A stretch of DNA of 64,000 bases from assembly GCA_911728455.2 (NCBI GenBank), contig OU452221.1, positions 4,678,290 to 4,742,289 on the forward strand, written 5' to 3'. The notes under the pieces are model-generated. The model saw only the letters and a program-made list of their open reading frames with translations. It ran no database searches and had not been told where the DNA came from. This DNA is from Marthasterias glacialis. Taxonomy: Eukaryota; Echinodermata; Asteroidea; Forcipulatida; Asteriidae. Shown piece after piece: positions 23,301 to 38,300 of the stretch. Every line of letters begins with the position of its first letter. Position 1 is the first letter of the stretch. Position numbers and translations under genes: made by a program.

Positions 23301-26300
23301 AAAAGGTCCCTTAAAAGCCGAATCACCTCCTGTATTCATTAAACACAGTTATCCTGGTTCAGTCATCGAATCGGAATGAATAACACCAGTCTTCCCAAAC
23401 GCATTCTGCTAGAAACGGTCAGTGGTACTAACAATTGCGGGAGACCAAGGAAACGTTGGGAGAGCATAGTTCTTGTCAGTAGCACCCTCTACCAGGCTTA
23501 CAACACCGCCGGGAACCGACAGCAGTGGAGGGAGACCATATTTGCAGGGCCAACGCCCTTGCGGATATGGCAACGGCTTAGCTTATCTTGTGAGTTGTTC
23601 TGACTCTTTTAAAACATGAATAACTCTTGTCTTCTCTGTGGACAGGACCTGTGCTATCTACTGAATGGTGACCATCCATACTGGCTGGCTGGTATGACAG
23701 AGCTGACCAGGACATTTGGCCTGGAGCTCCTGGAGTCAGTCCTGAACAGCTTTCCCCAAATATTCCTGAGGGTGAGTAGCTCATTTAGACCATTACACTA
23801 CGAGCTTCCTTATCCTCATTCACTCCAAGTCCTCCTACATCCACCTGGTTCTGCTTGACTTTGATAACTACTGCACCCCCAAAGGGTATTCTCTCTTAGC
23901 ATGAGGCGTACCAATCTTATGAGTGCTATCTGCTACTTCACCATTTAGATCCCATAGCGGCCACAAGCGGCCTGTACCAAAACGCCCACAGCAGCCGCAA
24001 CCGGCCTCAAGATCTGACCAACTTCCACTCACCCAAAAGTAAAGGTCATATCCTGAATTGATGTTTTCCAATGTTTCCCATGTGAACGTAGTAGCGACAT
24101 TCTTTTAAGCAAAACCATATTTCAGTTTCATATTGTTTTTCTAAACATTTTTACTGAAAAAGTAAAACTCAACAGTCTTAGCTATGGCTGGGCCTAGGGT
24201 GATACGGATACAAACTCAGCTCTGCCTATCTGTCCAAAAATTAATGAGTGCTTTGAAAAGCCTGTTGGATGTGATAAAGCACTACATAAGAAGTGCGTAT
24301 TTATTGTTACTTAATATTATTGTTATTGTTTATATTCTTAAAAGGTACCCACAAGTTGGTAGTTTGTTTGTATAACCAATTGCTGAGTGGCTGCCTGAAT
24401 TTGAGGTTTAAAAATTTGAAGAACGGTTTTAGTATGCCTGATGATCCGTGATAATAGTATGTCCTTATGCCGAACTGTTTTTCTCTTTAATATTATTAAT
24501 GTCAAGTATGTATCGACTTCAAGTAAGTAGGTGGATTAATTTGACTTCAATCCTATTCTCTGCAGCACAAGGAGTTTAGCTTCCTTTTGAAGGAGAGAGT
24601 CTGCCCTCTCGTCATCAAACTCTTCTCACCAAGTATTAAACATCGTCAGGGTATAGTAGCTCCTTCACCTCCAACTAGTCCGGAGAAACCATCATTTCCC
24701 ATCAGTATGCGACTGCTCAGGGTTGTGTCAGTGCTCATCAACAAGTACTATACATTACTGGTAAGTAATCGGTGGTGCTACCATGGGCAGCGCGCCGTAT
24801 CACCCTCTCATCACTAACCACTGGTAGGGATGTAACAAAAACAATCCCTGATTGGCTCCCAAAACTGACTGCTTTGAGCGCACACTTCTTAAAAACCTTC
24901 CAGCGCTTGTAGGGTGCTTAGTACACGTGTGTCAAAATGCAAGTATTTTGATCAATCCCACTTCAAATGATACATGTCCCCCTAAACTGCATACAGTTAG
25001 ACATATCACAAGATCAAAGAAGAATGAGAGGAGACCAGTTGCTGTACAATTTTGTTCTGCTGGAGACGTGCAAACTTGCTGCAAGCAAATAGCTTTCATA
25101 AAATCAGGCCAATTTATTGCCCAGTTTCAGGCACGTAGACTGTCGTGATAACGTTTGTTATTTTTTGGTGTACAGGTGACAGAGTGTGAGATATTTCTAT
25201 CACTCCTAGTCAAGTTTATGGAGAGTGATAAGTGTATGTGGCAGCGAATCCTAGCACTAGAGGTCATGTACAAGCTGTGCTCTCAACCCAAACTACTCAG
25301 GTGAGTCTTCGCCTCAACCCTCTTTCTGTACTGAGTCAGCAGGAAGGCACAGGAGCTGTTTGCTTTTTTTTTTTTTTTTTTAATTTATTTTTTGTGTGTT
25401 TGATGGGGGGGGGGGGTGTTAAAATTTCACCGTTTTGTATAATTTTTCCTATAGTACGGTCTGATCGGTCAGTTTGGAGGCAATAATATTGAGATCAGGT
25501 TGGCTTAGTGGTTTCTTTCCCTGCCTTTCACCACTGTGGACCCCGGTTCGAATCCCAGACCGGAGCCTTGCATGTGGATTGGGTTTTCAGTCCCTACCTG
25601 ATTGCATGGGTTTTCCTCATTATTAACCTTCTCACTACTGTAGCAGTAGAACTACTAACCTTCCAGCCTGCAGTATAATATGGTGAATGCATCTACACAG
25701 TACACGATCAGTTGTGTTATCAGTTGTGTGTGCAGTTGTGATACCATACACAACCTGTGCAATTTAATAGTTCTCGAATGGTTCATCAACTCAGTGGAAT
25801 GAGAGTAGGAGGGTTCAAGCCGGAGTAAGCCAAATTGTAATTTTTGTTTGTTATCTTGCATTCGTGCAGGTGTTTTTGCCAGAGTTACGACATGAAGCCT
25901 CACTCAACTAAGATCTTTGCTAATATTGTCAACGCTCTAGGCTCGTTCATCCAATCTCTGTTTGTTAACCCAGTGGTGGAAAGGCAATCATCTCTTTCAT
26001 GTAAGTTTATGTAAATGTTCAACTCTTGTCATAGGCACTGAACGTTTGTAACGGTAGACTCAGCAACTACATGTAGTTCTGTAGTCCTGTCCTGAAGGTT
26101 CGAGACCAAGACCAAGACTTGAAGATTTGAGACCTGAAGGTTCAAGACTGAGACGGAGAACTGAAAGTTTTGGACCTAGACCCAGACCCAGACCCAGAGG
26201 TCCGAGACGGAGACCAACACCCGAAGGTCTGAGACTTAGATCTAGACCTAAAGGTCCGAAACCAAGACCAAGACCTGAAGGTTCGAGACCCAGACCCAGA

Positions 26301-29300
26301 CCCAGACCTGAAGGTTTGAGACTGAGCCCAAGACCTGATGATTCAAGACCCAGACCCAGATCTTAAGGTTTGAGACTGAGCCCAAGAACTGATGGTTCAA
26401 GACCCAGACCCAGACCTGAAGGTTTGAGACTGAGCCTAAGACCTGATGGTTCAAGAGCAAGACCCAGACCTGAAGGGTTGAGACTGAGCCCAAGGCCTGA
26501 AGGTTCAAGACCCAGACCCAGACCCATTTAATGGAGGTTAAATTGTAATGGTAAAAGTATGTTTTATTTTGAAGCTGATAAACAGGGCAAAGAGATGGGC
26601 AGTAACTCATCCATGCAAGTTGGCAATAATATTGGCGGTAGCAGTGTAACACCGCACACAGCATTCTCATACAAAGGAGTCTGGATACCACTACTACCCG
26701 TTTCATACTCCAAACCGGTCTTGTAAGTTCTTTGTAAACCCCTTCTCTTAACGATAAGTGTTACTGGGTTCTTTTACGTGCACTATACATCACACAGGAC
26801 CTACAGCTTAATATCCCATCATCCAAAGGACAACACGATTATGGTGATGTCTTGGCCAAGGACATGAATGTCATGACCGGGACCTGAACCCACACTCAGA
26901 CAACACCAGAAAGTGACAGTGTAACCTTTAAACTTAATGTAAAATACAAACGATGTTCTCTGTTTTTTCAAGTGTAGCCCCAAAAGGAAGGGATTATCAA
27001 TCACAAAAGATGTTAAATTTGCATCGGGGATAAAGAATATTTTTTATGTTTTAACTATAAACTGATGTGTTTAAGCACTGTATACTCTGTACTTTCCCGA
27101 GTTTTGTGGAAAAAATCCACGGGCATTTTACTCGGGTGGAATTTGAACCCGTGACATTTGCCATTCTAGAGCAGATGTCCTACCAATGAGACCATCCAGA
27201 TTGCCCGGAAGCTAGAGGCTGTTTGAATCCTTTTTAGGAGCGGGTGCAGTGGGTAAAACATAAGTAATATTCTTCATTCCCGATGCATGATTAACATCTA
27301 CTGGAAACCATTGCAGTATCTGCTGCTGAAAAGAATTCAAACAGCCTCTGGCTACTGGCCAATCTTGGTGGTCCAGTTGGTAAGACATCTGCTCTAGAAT
27401 GACAAAGGTCATGGGTTAGAATCCCACCCGAGTAATAGGCCTGTGGATTTTTTTCACATTTTTTTTTCACAGTGCATAAACACTCCGGTGTTTGGGTAAA
27501 ACATCAATAATAGATTGTCAAGTAATTTGTATTTTCAATTAGTTTCTTGCATTTCATTTTCCTCAGTCTCGAGATGTTAGACAAAGCTGATGCACCTTCG
27601 ATACCAGAGGGCTATGGCATCTCAGTAGCCTTTGCGAGTCTCTTGGACGTGGTTAAAGGCGTGACGACCATCGTGACGCAAGAGATGGAAGGAGAGGAAC
27701 GTCGCCTGCGGAACCAGGCCAGGGACAGGGCTCTCCATGTCGTCAACTCCGAAACCAAGGAAAAGGACACCACTGATGAGAAGGAGGAAGATGCCAACAG
27801 TTTCTTGACTCAGGTTGATGAAGGTATAAGAAATTATAATGCATTTTTTCCTCACTGTAGAACACGCTGAAAATTTGATAATAATAATTATAATGTTCTC
27901 ATAGCCTTATATAGCGCACGTATCTACCACTAAGGTAATCAAGGCGCTGGAACAAGGAGAAACAAGCAGGTGAGAGATTTGTTACGAAGGAATGGGAGAC
28001 TTTTTGGCGGTCCTTTTTCACAGTTCTTACCAGGAGTACGCATGCTCAGAACTACATTAGCGATATTGAGCATGTGCGCGCATGCACGGAACTGTCAAAA
28101 AGGACTATTGTGTGTGCTGCTGCCAGCGTCTCAAAAGTCTCCAATTTTTTATCTGAACCTTCAAAGCATCCACTAGGGAAGCATGGTGGTGCAACTTGCT
28201 GTCAAACCTTGACAGAAACACTGGGTCAAGCCCCGTCTCTCCCATGAGTTAGTTCTGGTTCTTTAACGTGCGTTACACAAAACACCAGACCTACAGCTTT
28301 ACATCCCATCCGAAGGACGAAGCAATTCTGGTTAAGTGCATTGCTAAAGGTCACGTGTGCCATGACCGGGACTCGAACCCACACTCTGCTGCCGACAACA
28401 CCAGAACTTGAGTCCGGTGAACTAGACCGCTCGCCACAACGTTCCCTTTACCTCATGGCTAAAATGCTACATGATTCTACAACGCTGGACTATTTCCCAT
28501 CTGTAACAAATTGGTCAGGATGCCGAGTTAGTAGCCCACACCATTGGAACAAGCTCTTAGAAATTTGCTAGTCCAAAATCAAGTTCAAGAAACCGTTGAT
28601 AACTAAACTCTGTGGAGATGATCAGAGCACACTGACCGAAACAAAGAGATGTTGAGCCATCCATTCGTTTCAGAATCACCACAACTCACGGAGAGAGTTT
28701 TATGTGCAGGGTACCTCACAAACCTCCCTAGATATGTAGAGCCGGTTCATTTTTTTTCTTTTTTCCTGCTCTGTTGTTGAGCACCTTGATCTATTTTATT
28801 GATCTCGTGATTCCTTTTTCCTTAAAGATCTTCGCCAGCTGTGGGAGGAGATAGTGAACTCATCTTGGTGCGGCGTCCTCGCAGCCCTTACACTGCTCCT
28901 GGATGCATGGTAATCAACATAAACTTATCAAAATATGCAAAGTTGATTTTCACATTCAATCTCCTGTTGATGACTAGGAGCAAGCGAGTCGAAACATTGA
29001 GACCAATTAATAACTCACTCCGCAGCTGTGAATTTAATCATGGGAAGTCCCCTCAATCCACTAAGCGAAAGTAGTAGCAGTCCCGGCCGATTTCCTACCT
29101 TCCTAGTTAGTACTTAATAAGTAGGACAGTTCTTTTCAGAACTAAGTAGCCCCCCCCCCCAATTCTGAAATCTACTCCGCGGTAGTAGAATAAATAAGAC
29201 AAGTTCTCACAAGGACAATCTACTCAGCAAAGTAGATACATGCACATGGTGTTACCGCAAACCGAATACCTCACCATGCAATGCCTCAAAACCCAAACAC

Positions 29301-32300
29301 ATTCCAGTAGCTTGTTTGGTTAGATGATCAAAGTTAGGAGCGATACATGCTTCTACGCTTTTTAATCATATTGCAGCACAGGCAGCTGTTATATTTTATT
29401 TGTAAACTGCTGGATGAGTGGGCATTTAACCTAGTGACTGGGATTCATCATTGATTCTACACTACTTTTTTAGTGTTACAAACGTTTAAATTATATTCCA
29501 ACCAAGAAGAAATCTGAAATATTCAACTCACATTGATGGGTAAAGAAACATGCAAAACAAACAGTGATTTACTTCAACCAGCACTATGTTTTTGCAAATT
29601 TTAAAATAGATCTGATCAAACTGAACAAAAATATGTATTTCAAATGATTTGTACATTCTATTGTTTTGATAGTAAATGTTTTCATTTTCAAACAGAACTT
29701 AGTGATAATAGTTATTTTTTACCTCATCACTGAAAAGGATCAGTTATTGTGATTTTGTTGGTCCATTCTTGCAGTCGAGTTCTCAATTTTCGAGTCCCAG
29801 TCCTCAGAGTGAGTCATTTGGGTCAAGTCATAAAGGTTGAGTCTGAGTCGGAGTCACACAAGTCACAAGTCATTTAAGTTTTTAAAAAAGGCAATAGCCC
29901 CAATACAAAAGGGGAATTTGACTGTTCACTTTTTTCACTATTGTAAGAAATTAACATGATTAATAGACCGATCCATTAAGCCCCGCCTACCTTAGCAACT
30001 GCCTAGCAACAGCCATGGCGTGACTTTCTTGCCACGATCGCAGTGGTGGTTCGGTTGATACACACACAGACATGGTTTTTGTGAACGATATGGATTTAGT
30101 TTCGTGGCCTTTTGAGCAGTGCATTGGGTCCAAAGAACAATGCTGACAGGAACACTGTTAAACCACTTGTACACGACTGTACAAGGACCACTGCTGTGGG
30201 ATTTGCACCACCAGAAATACGAAAAAATTAAAGCGAAACAAAAGTAAGTACAGTTGTCTTTGCTGTTGTGTGTCAGAATAATGGCGGCGGTTTGTTTACT
30301 TTTCTAATGGGATTTTTAATATGTCGGACATTTGTCGGACTTTCAGTGGTGTTGTCAAGGCTATGATTTTTCAATATTTCAGTTGGCGGGGCTTAATGGA
30401 TCAGTCTAATAAGTCAGGAAGGTTTTGCTGTTGAGTCCTGAGTCACAAACTCCTCTTGAAGTCCGAGTTCAAATGGTTGAGTCCATGACATTGACCATCA
30501 TGTCCCAAGTCCCAGTCGTCAGAAATGTGACTGGATTCGGACTCGAGTCCCAGTCACGAATCGTGCTACACTGGATTTTGGTAATACAGACTAATGATGC
30601 ATTTTTACAGTGAGCCCTTCTGGAATATGCACCTGCGTTCTGCTATTGCTTATACAGACAGGTAAACCTGAGGTGTTAATAGATCAGCACGGACCATGAG
30701 GGATGGGGGGGGGTTTTCCAGGTTCCATGCTGCAGGGAACGTCATGGTTGAACTTTTCTCATGTCACCAACTTCATAAACATTACGATGTCGATTCTTGC
30801 ATGTTAACATGTACTTTTTGTGGTGGTTTCTGTGTTACAATTTTGGGCGCAAATCTTTAAAAAAAAAAATACAATACAGCAATCAGACCAAAAATTATAA
30901 AAACAAGAATATATGGAAAAAAAAACAAAAAAAAAACAGCAGCTTAGGGATTGCCCTAAAGCGAACTAAATCACTATCTAAAAGGGCAATTGCCGTAAAA
31001 AATGGAGGACCATTAGGGGCGTGTCACACGAGGCAATTTACAGGCAACCAGTTACAGGCAATCTCCAATAAGAAAAGTCATTCACAGTGGAACGTTCACA
31101 TAATTTTCTTGAGGATTGTAAGATATCACTAGAAAAATAACTCCTGTGCTCCTAAATCGTTTCTTTGGCATGCAGTGCAGTTGGTTGCCCCCAAGTTGCC
31201 AGTAAAAATTGACCTGTATGACAAGGCCCTAAGAACAATCAATAAAATATCAAAAACGCAAAAGGGATCATTGACCCAATTCACCTGACATCAACATCAC
31301 AATAATTTTGGGTTGCGCCATTTTGGGAGTCAATGCCCTTGTGTTTTATGAAGTGTAATTGGCATTTTAGGCCACGCGGTGTTTACACATTTACGTATGA
31401 GTTGACTCTCTCAATAGCGAACGTTGGCACAAGATGTTAATGTACACTTTTATAAAATATTATTTAATAAAAAATTTAAAAAAGAAAAGGGCTGAAGACT
31501 CAATTAGGTAATGTCCCTGTCTTAGAGAACATATTGAATATGATAGTTTTATACTTAGGTGAATCAATAGCTTGTTCTTTTAACGATGACGGTAAAACAT
31601 TCCAAATATAAGGACAATTTTAATAGTTGAAAACGAAAAAATTGGAAATGGAAATCATTGGCATGGTTTAAGGTGGCTAGTCTGGGGCATGTTTAGTTTA
31701 AGCATTATTGACTGTGGTTAGCCCTTGGGTGGGAGACCATTTCTTGTATTGACATGGTTTAGGTGGCTTGTTTGGGGCATGTTTACACATCTTTGAATGG
31801 TCACTAACTAGAAGGTAGACCATACCAGGTTCAGATGGCAAGTCTGAGGATATTTAAGGACCCTTGAAAACAATTATGTGTAAGGTAATGAATGTTTTTA
31901 AGAAGATATGGGATAAACACATACCTTCATCTTTTGAAATTTTTGCGCATTCAAATTCCATCCCATACAAACCTCATAAGTGGTCTTTAGTTCACTAAAA
32001 CACAACAGTTACCATGGTGTTAAATTGTTTGTTCTTACATCATGGTGGTCCTACCTCATTCTCATGAGTTATTCATTTTATTTCTGATGGTTTTTTCCAC
32101 CATTTAAAATTGCATGAGTTCATCAACTGTCCTCCCACCACTTCATGTTCCTTTTTTCTTACAATTTCCATCTATGAGAGACAAGATGTCCCCTGTTTAT
32201 CCAAGCTAACTTCGATCTCCCAAGGTCATACACACAAAAATAATATATCAGAAGAACAGAGGCCTTCATTTTTGTTTCCATTTTTTTTTTTTTTTTTTTA

Positions 32301-35300
32301 TTCTTTGGGGTGGACTACCAGTGACTAAAAAGAGAAACTTATTATTGTTCCAGTTTACTTTTCGAATGGTGTGACCATCTTGCTTCCTCCTGTAAACAAT
32401 TCTGACGTCATGGCAAAACAAAACAAACTTTCTGCCCGGCGGTGTGCGCACGTATCGTGTTTTGCATAGATTTGGTTAAACCAATGTTATGTAAAAAGGA
32501 ATCACCATAAAAGTCGCATCACCCTTATGGTGATCCCCGTGCTGCCGCTTCCCAGGTTATATCCATAGAGCTAGCTCTATGGTTGTATTGTATAATGGGG
32601 TGTGATCCCTGGCTACACGGCAGTAACCGGTTGAATGGCTTCTGACTGGCAATCCCCCCCCCCCCCCAACAAAGATATTGAAAAAAATAGGGAGACCTCC
32701 AACATTAGGGCTGGATAGCTCAGTTGGTTAGAGCGTCGGTACGTATAGCCGGTGGCAAGTCCTGCTCCTGTCAATTTTTTCTTTGTTAACCCCAAAATTG
32801 ATTTAAAATTTACCCTGTCAGTTTTCCCTTGTAGTTTATTGCTTGATATTTGAAGAAAAAAAAATTACACGCATTCAGGCGGGTAGATTTCAATAGAGGG
32901 CAGTTTAGATGCAATGTAAGGGCACATGATCTATTCAATCTCACCTAACCAAACAGAGACTGAAAATAGTCCTTGCATGAAATGAGAATAAGAACTATCA
33001 ACGTCACTGTGTATTCAGGGAACCAGATGAAGATAGCCACACCGTAAAAGCTTGTCAAGCCTTGAGGAGATATCTGGGCTTTTTATTGAACCCTTAAAAA
33101 ACCCTTGGAAAACTAAACGCAATAAAAGTTTTACTCGAAAGTAGAGAATGAGCGCCCCATGGTTCCTCTCTGACATCAGGTGATTGCAGACCTGTGATTT
33201 CTTTAATTTTCCTTGCTTTCATGGAAAAATTCAGGATTTGTTTTCATTACTTTTCCTTTTGCCTTCAAACCTACTCGAATGAGATGTGAACTTGTGTCCA
33301 AGCTTCTAGATCTTCATTCATATTGAAGTAGAGGGTTTTTATAAAATCCAACTCTGTAACACCCACAAAGTTTTGGGGGGTTTTTATCTCTCGACCAAAA
33401 GGAGACTGCTGCCAAATTTCCATTTTTTTTTTTTCATTTTTCAACAATCACAACCCTGTCATTAACAGTATCCTGACCAGAAACTTGATTTCTAAGGGTT
33501 GAATTAGCCTTGATGTGAACCAACTCTTGTTTTTCTTTCACGCCATCCAGCATGGAGGAATCGGCCACAGAATCCATCTTGAAGTCGCAGGAGTTATACG
33601 CAAGCTTGTGCGGTAAGCTGGGCCTGACTGTGCCAAGAGATGCCTTCGTGACGTCGCTCTGCAAAGCATCCTTGCCTCCTCACTACGCACTTACTGTACT
33701 GAATATCGCCGCACCACAGACGCCATCTAATCAACCCAGAGGTACGTTCTGAAAGACCTGCTGCTATTTGTCTTGTTCCCTGTGCGAAATAGCCGAAACT
33801 AATGCAGATTCTCATTTTACCGAAAAGGGTTCCGACCATTGTTTACTCCTCATGCCTAAGTGTGGTTAACCTTGATTGAAAAGATTTCTTGAAGGATTGA
33901 GAAAGTTCCAGGTATTTGTTCTTGTATGCTCTGAGACCAGGACTAAAAGTACCAGTGTCACATATTCTCTGGCAGTTGACACTTTATCAATCTAGGTTTT
34001 CATAAATATCTTGGCCTGAGTCAAGGTGATTTTATTATCATATGTTTAAAATAATTCTCTGGCATTACATGAAAACACATGTGGAGAAAAGACGAGGAAC
34101 TGGTCAGTTTTAGATGTGGGAAAAAAAATCCCAAACTGGGGAAAACTCCAGTAATCAAGTGGAGTGAGTTAACTAACGTAGACTTGGTAGACCAACACTT
34201 TTCATACTGAAGAAAAGAACATTTGAGTAAATATTTCTAGATAAGGTGGGCTTCTTGTAAATTCTACAGCAAAGTTTTGTTCCGAGGCAGGTTTCAAACC
34301 AGGGTCGACAGAGTTGAGATACAGGGAAAGGTGCCACCTGCCAACCTGATCCCTAAAGATTGAGCTCACTGACCGATGATATGTTTTTTTCCCAAAAGGT
34401 CATATGCGCTCACACAGTCGCGATAACTTCCTTCAAAGCGGCCAGGGGTCTGAAGGCGGCTCCAGCGAAACAGACGGTAGGAATCAGGTCGTAGCTGTAG
34501 GCACGCCCCTAGCAACGGTGGTCGGTACGCAACAAGGACCAGTCATGGTAAGAGTTACTGTAGTGAAATGCTCTCCAGCAAACCCTCGATGCAGAGTTGA
34601 TCACGGCTTGAACAACGACGGATTGCAGTAATGAAACAATGTAGATTGCAAGAATTTGTTCAAATGTTGTAAATGTTGGTTTTTGTCACTTTTATGATTG
34701 TTACAAAGGACGGATCAATAAAGCTCTGCCCCTTTAATGAACTAGCCAAGCACAACCCTGACTGCACACTCAAAAGTCTCATGAAAACTCTGTCACACTG
34801 GAGTAGGCGTTCATATGTTGTGAAAGAAAAAAGCATGACAGGGTTCAGTTGGGAAGGATAGTCATTATTAGTAATAAGGAACATTTTGAATCAGTTTGGG
34901 AGTTGCTAGTCCTCCTTCAACAGCCTTAAATAGGTGTAATGATTCATGAGATGCTAGATTGCTGTCTCATCCTACGTCCAACACAAGCCTTGGTTGAAGT
35001 TGGTTGATGATTTGATCCAATGAATACACAACTAACCAGTTCGTCAATCCCTTCAACCTTTACTCTTGCAGCTGACGGCCAAGAACATCCAGTGTATGCG
35101 CGCCATCCTGAGCCTAGCCCATTGCCACGGTTCCATCCTGGGCACCGCCTGGCATCTGGTCCTCACCACCCTCCAGCACCTGGTCTGGATCCTGGGTCTC
35201 AAGCCAGCCACGGGGGGTAGCTTGAAGGTGGGCAGTGCAGCCGAGGCCCCCAACACGGTCATCACGACGGCCGTCATGGCGGAGCTGCCCGTACTATCTG

Positions 35301-38300
35301 CGATGCTGTCCCGTCTGTTTGAGAGCTCGCAGTACTTGGATGATGTGGCTCTGCACCATCTGATTGATGCATTGTGTAAACTGTCTACAGAAGCAATGGA
35401 CATGGCCTTCTCTAACAGGGTAAGGAAGACTGTGTGTAAATTTCAGAGGTTGAAATAGAAGGCTGATCCCAATAACTCCCATCATTTTGCAGACAGTTTC
35501 ATGTTCCGTACATGCGTTCATCACCTCCAGACTGGACTTCTGCAATAGCCTGCTTGCTGGCCTTCTGCAGAGCACGCTGCAGCGTCTTCAATCTGTCCTG
35601 AACGCTGCAGCACGTCTCTTGACTGGAAACAAAATGCATGACCATATCACTCCCATCCTCTATAAACTACACTGGCTTCCCATCAAACAGCGCATCCACT
35701 TCAAAATAATCACTCTTACTTTCAAGGCACTTCATGGTTCAGCCCCACTCTACATACAAAACATGTTGATTCCCCGTATTTCAAGACCGGGTCTGAGATT
35801 CACCAGCAAATATGCTCCTTGTTCCCCGGTCCCGTTTAGCCAGCTATGGGGACAGGGCTTTTTCCAGCATAGCGCCCAGACTCTGGAATTCATTACCTGA
35901 AAACCTTAGGGGAAATACAAAACATCTCTCTTTTCCATCAACGACTGAAAACACACCTCTTCACACTTGCTTTCCCTACCATTTGAGAATGTTTTTCCTT
36001 TTGTTTCATCTTGACCGGCGCCTTTGATGAATGTTTTTTCAACAGATTTAGTGCGCCTTTACAAATGCTGTGTTATTATTATTGTTATTATGTTCTGTAT
36101 TACTGCGCTGAATCCCTTGAGGTTTTTTTTGTACTATTTCAATGCAATCACATTTCCCAAGTCCACATTTCTGAACCCTGTTGGTGAGTGTCTACATCAC
36201 ACACACTGGTATCAGTGGGATGCGCAAGGTTTCGTTTCTCCCAGCTTAAAGGGGCCTATGAAGAGCAATTTTTTGGGATACATTTTTTATCAAATATCTA
36301 TGCTTGGGGACAGTTTAAGGAAAATGAAAAATAGTTTTTGTACTAAAATGAAGTTTTAATGTACTAATTGAATCTTCCAAAATGACCTGTCTTAAACTGG
36401 ACACATGAGGGCCCTGTTGTGTGACTCATGATAGGAACAAAGTCTCACAGCAGCATTAAAAATGTACAAAATCAAAATCCCAAATTTTGCACAGAAAACA
36501 GTGGTCACCCCAAAACATGTACTGACAAGTTTAAACACTCGTCAATAAGACAACACCAAAACAGATACAAAATCTGTAACTTTTTGTGCACAAACCAGCC
36601 ATGATGTTGCAGCTTTGCCTTCGATGACATTACACATTTGCTCATAAATATGCAAAATTCAATTTGCATAAAACACAAAATCCAGAACAAAAGTGTCAAA
36701 ACACCCGAAATTTGGCAATCAAAATGTGAATTTTTTTTTTATCAGAATGAATGTAGAGTTGTTTTAAGTAATAAAAAATCCTATTTCATAGGCCCTTTAA
36801 AAGCTTTCATACATTTCTGTGTAAATTTTACCTTACATCTCTAAGGTCATCCCTCCAGGGTATTTCTTCTGAAAATTGATACTTCTAGTGAGTGTTTGCA
36901 AAAATATGCAAAAAGGAAAGTCCTGAGATTTGTAGTTTCTCTCATAAATCCTCAACGAAAAACTAGCTCGATGCATTTTCAATTGGCTGATGATGATAAT
37001 TGGGAGCCAGTCTTTATAAAATTGGCCGTGGTTTATGATGGAATTGCATCACACTTGCGGACTGGATAAATTATTTGTTACAAGTCTGTAAAATGTGTTT
37101 CTGTCACCTTTTCTAAAGGAACCCTCACTGTTCGCGGTCGCCAAACTGCTTGAGACGGGTCTGGTGAACATGTCAAGAATGGAGGTGCTATGGCGCCCCG
37201 TGACTGCTCATCTGCTTGAGGTATGCAGTCATCCTCACGTGAGGATGAGAGGGTGGGGCGCTGAGGCAGTCACTGCGTTAGTCAAGGCATCGCTGGGGTT
37301 TAAACATGAACCTCCTGTGCATCAGAACCTGGTAAGTCATAGAATGAATCAAACCTCATGTGGTCTCAGCTGAGGCAGTTGATGGTCAGTAAATGAAGAC
37401 CCTGACCCAAATATTTGGCGAGAGATCCCTTCTGCCAATATTCTGCGTCTCTCGGCCATCATTTAGTATTGTAGCGTGTCGTGGCCGAGCAGTTTAGTGC
37501 ATCAAGTTCTGGTAGCTAAGTCATCAGGATGTGGGTTCGATTCCTGGTGATGACACTTGTGTCCTTGAGCGAGACACTTAACTATGTCTGCTTCAAATAG
37601 GGGAAGAGGCGGTTATGTTTGTCTCACAACAGATTCATTTACCCCTCCCTGTTTTTAGCTGTGCTGTGAAGAGACTTGCGTCTATATCTCGCCATGTCTT
37701 GTTCCTGCGCATTGGGGCAGGTTTCTCTCCCTTCAAAAGAAGTAGCCCACACCTTGAGTGGCCTTTGGGCCTTGTGATGGGCGTATTGCCTAAAAAAAAA
37801 ATGTTTTTAAATAATAATTGGTCTGAAATGCATGTGATGCTGATAAAAGATAAACACTGGGCACACAGTATGGAATAATGTTGCCCAGTAATGGCGGCAC
37901 ATAATTGTCGCTTGAATTTGCTCCACATGTACTTTTCAGAATGCGATGTTAAATGTTTTTTGTTTTTTTTCGTTGTCCCCCCGTCAGAGGCTCCAGGCAC
38001 TGTTGTTGGGTCCACTCCAGGAGTTATCCTCCATCCCCCATGCAGATATAAGACAGAAGCAGTTAGAATGTGTCCACCAGTTACTGTCTAGTAATGGTGA
38101 GACCATGGTCCACGGATGGCCTCTGGTGTTAGGTGTGATTGGCGCTGTCACTGAAGACCAAGGGTAAGGGACGGTTTGTCCAAATAGAAGTTTGCAGCAA
38201 GGTATTGCAGTCACCGCATCACTTGACATATAGACTGATCCGTTAAGCCCCGCCTACCTTAGCAACTGCCTAGCAACAGCGCATGGTGTTTCTTGCCACG

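Noticed and set aside
26127..26706. Arg/Pro-rich frame on + and Val/Leu/Trp-rich frame on -
   Set aside because: Both are products of the purine-rich repeat in intron 10, and the - frame runs over MON2 exon 11 antisense.
35053..35403. Antisense 116-codon frame over MON2 exon 16
   Set aside because: GC-rich exon shadow; no homology, and it is fully covered by the sense exon.
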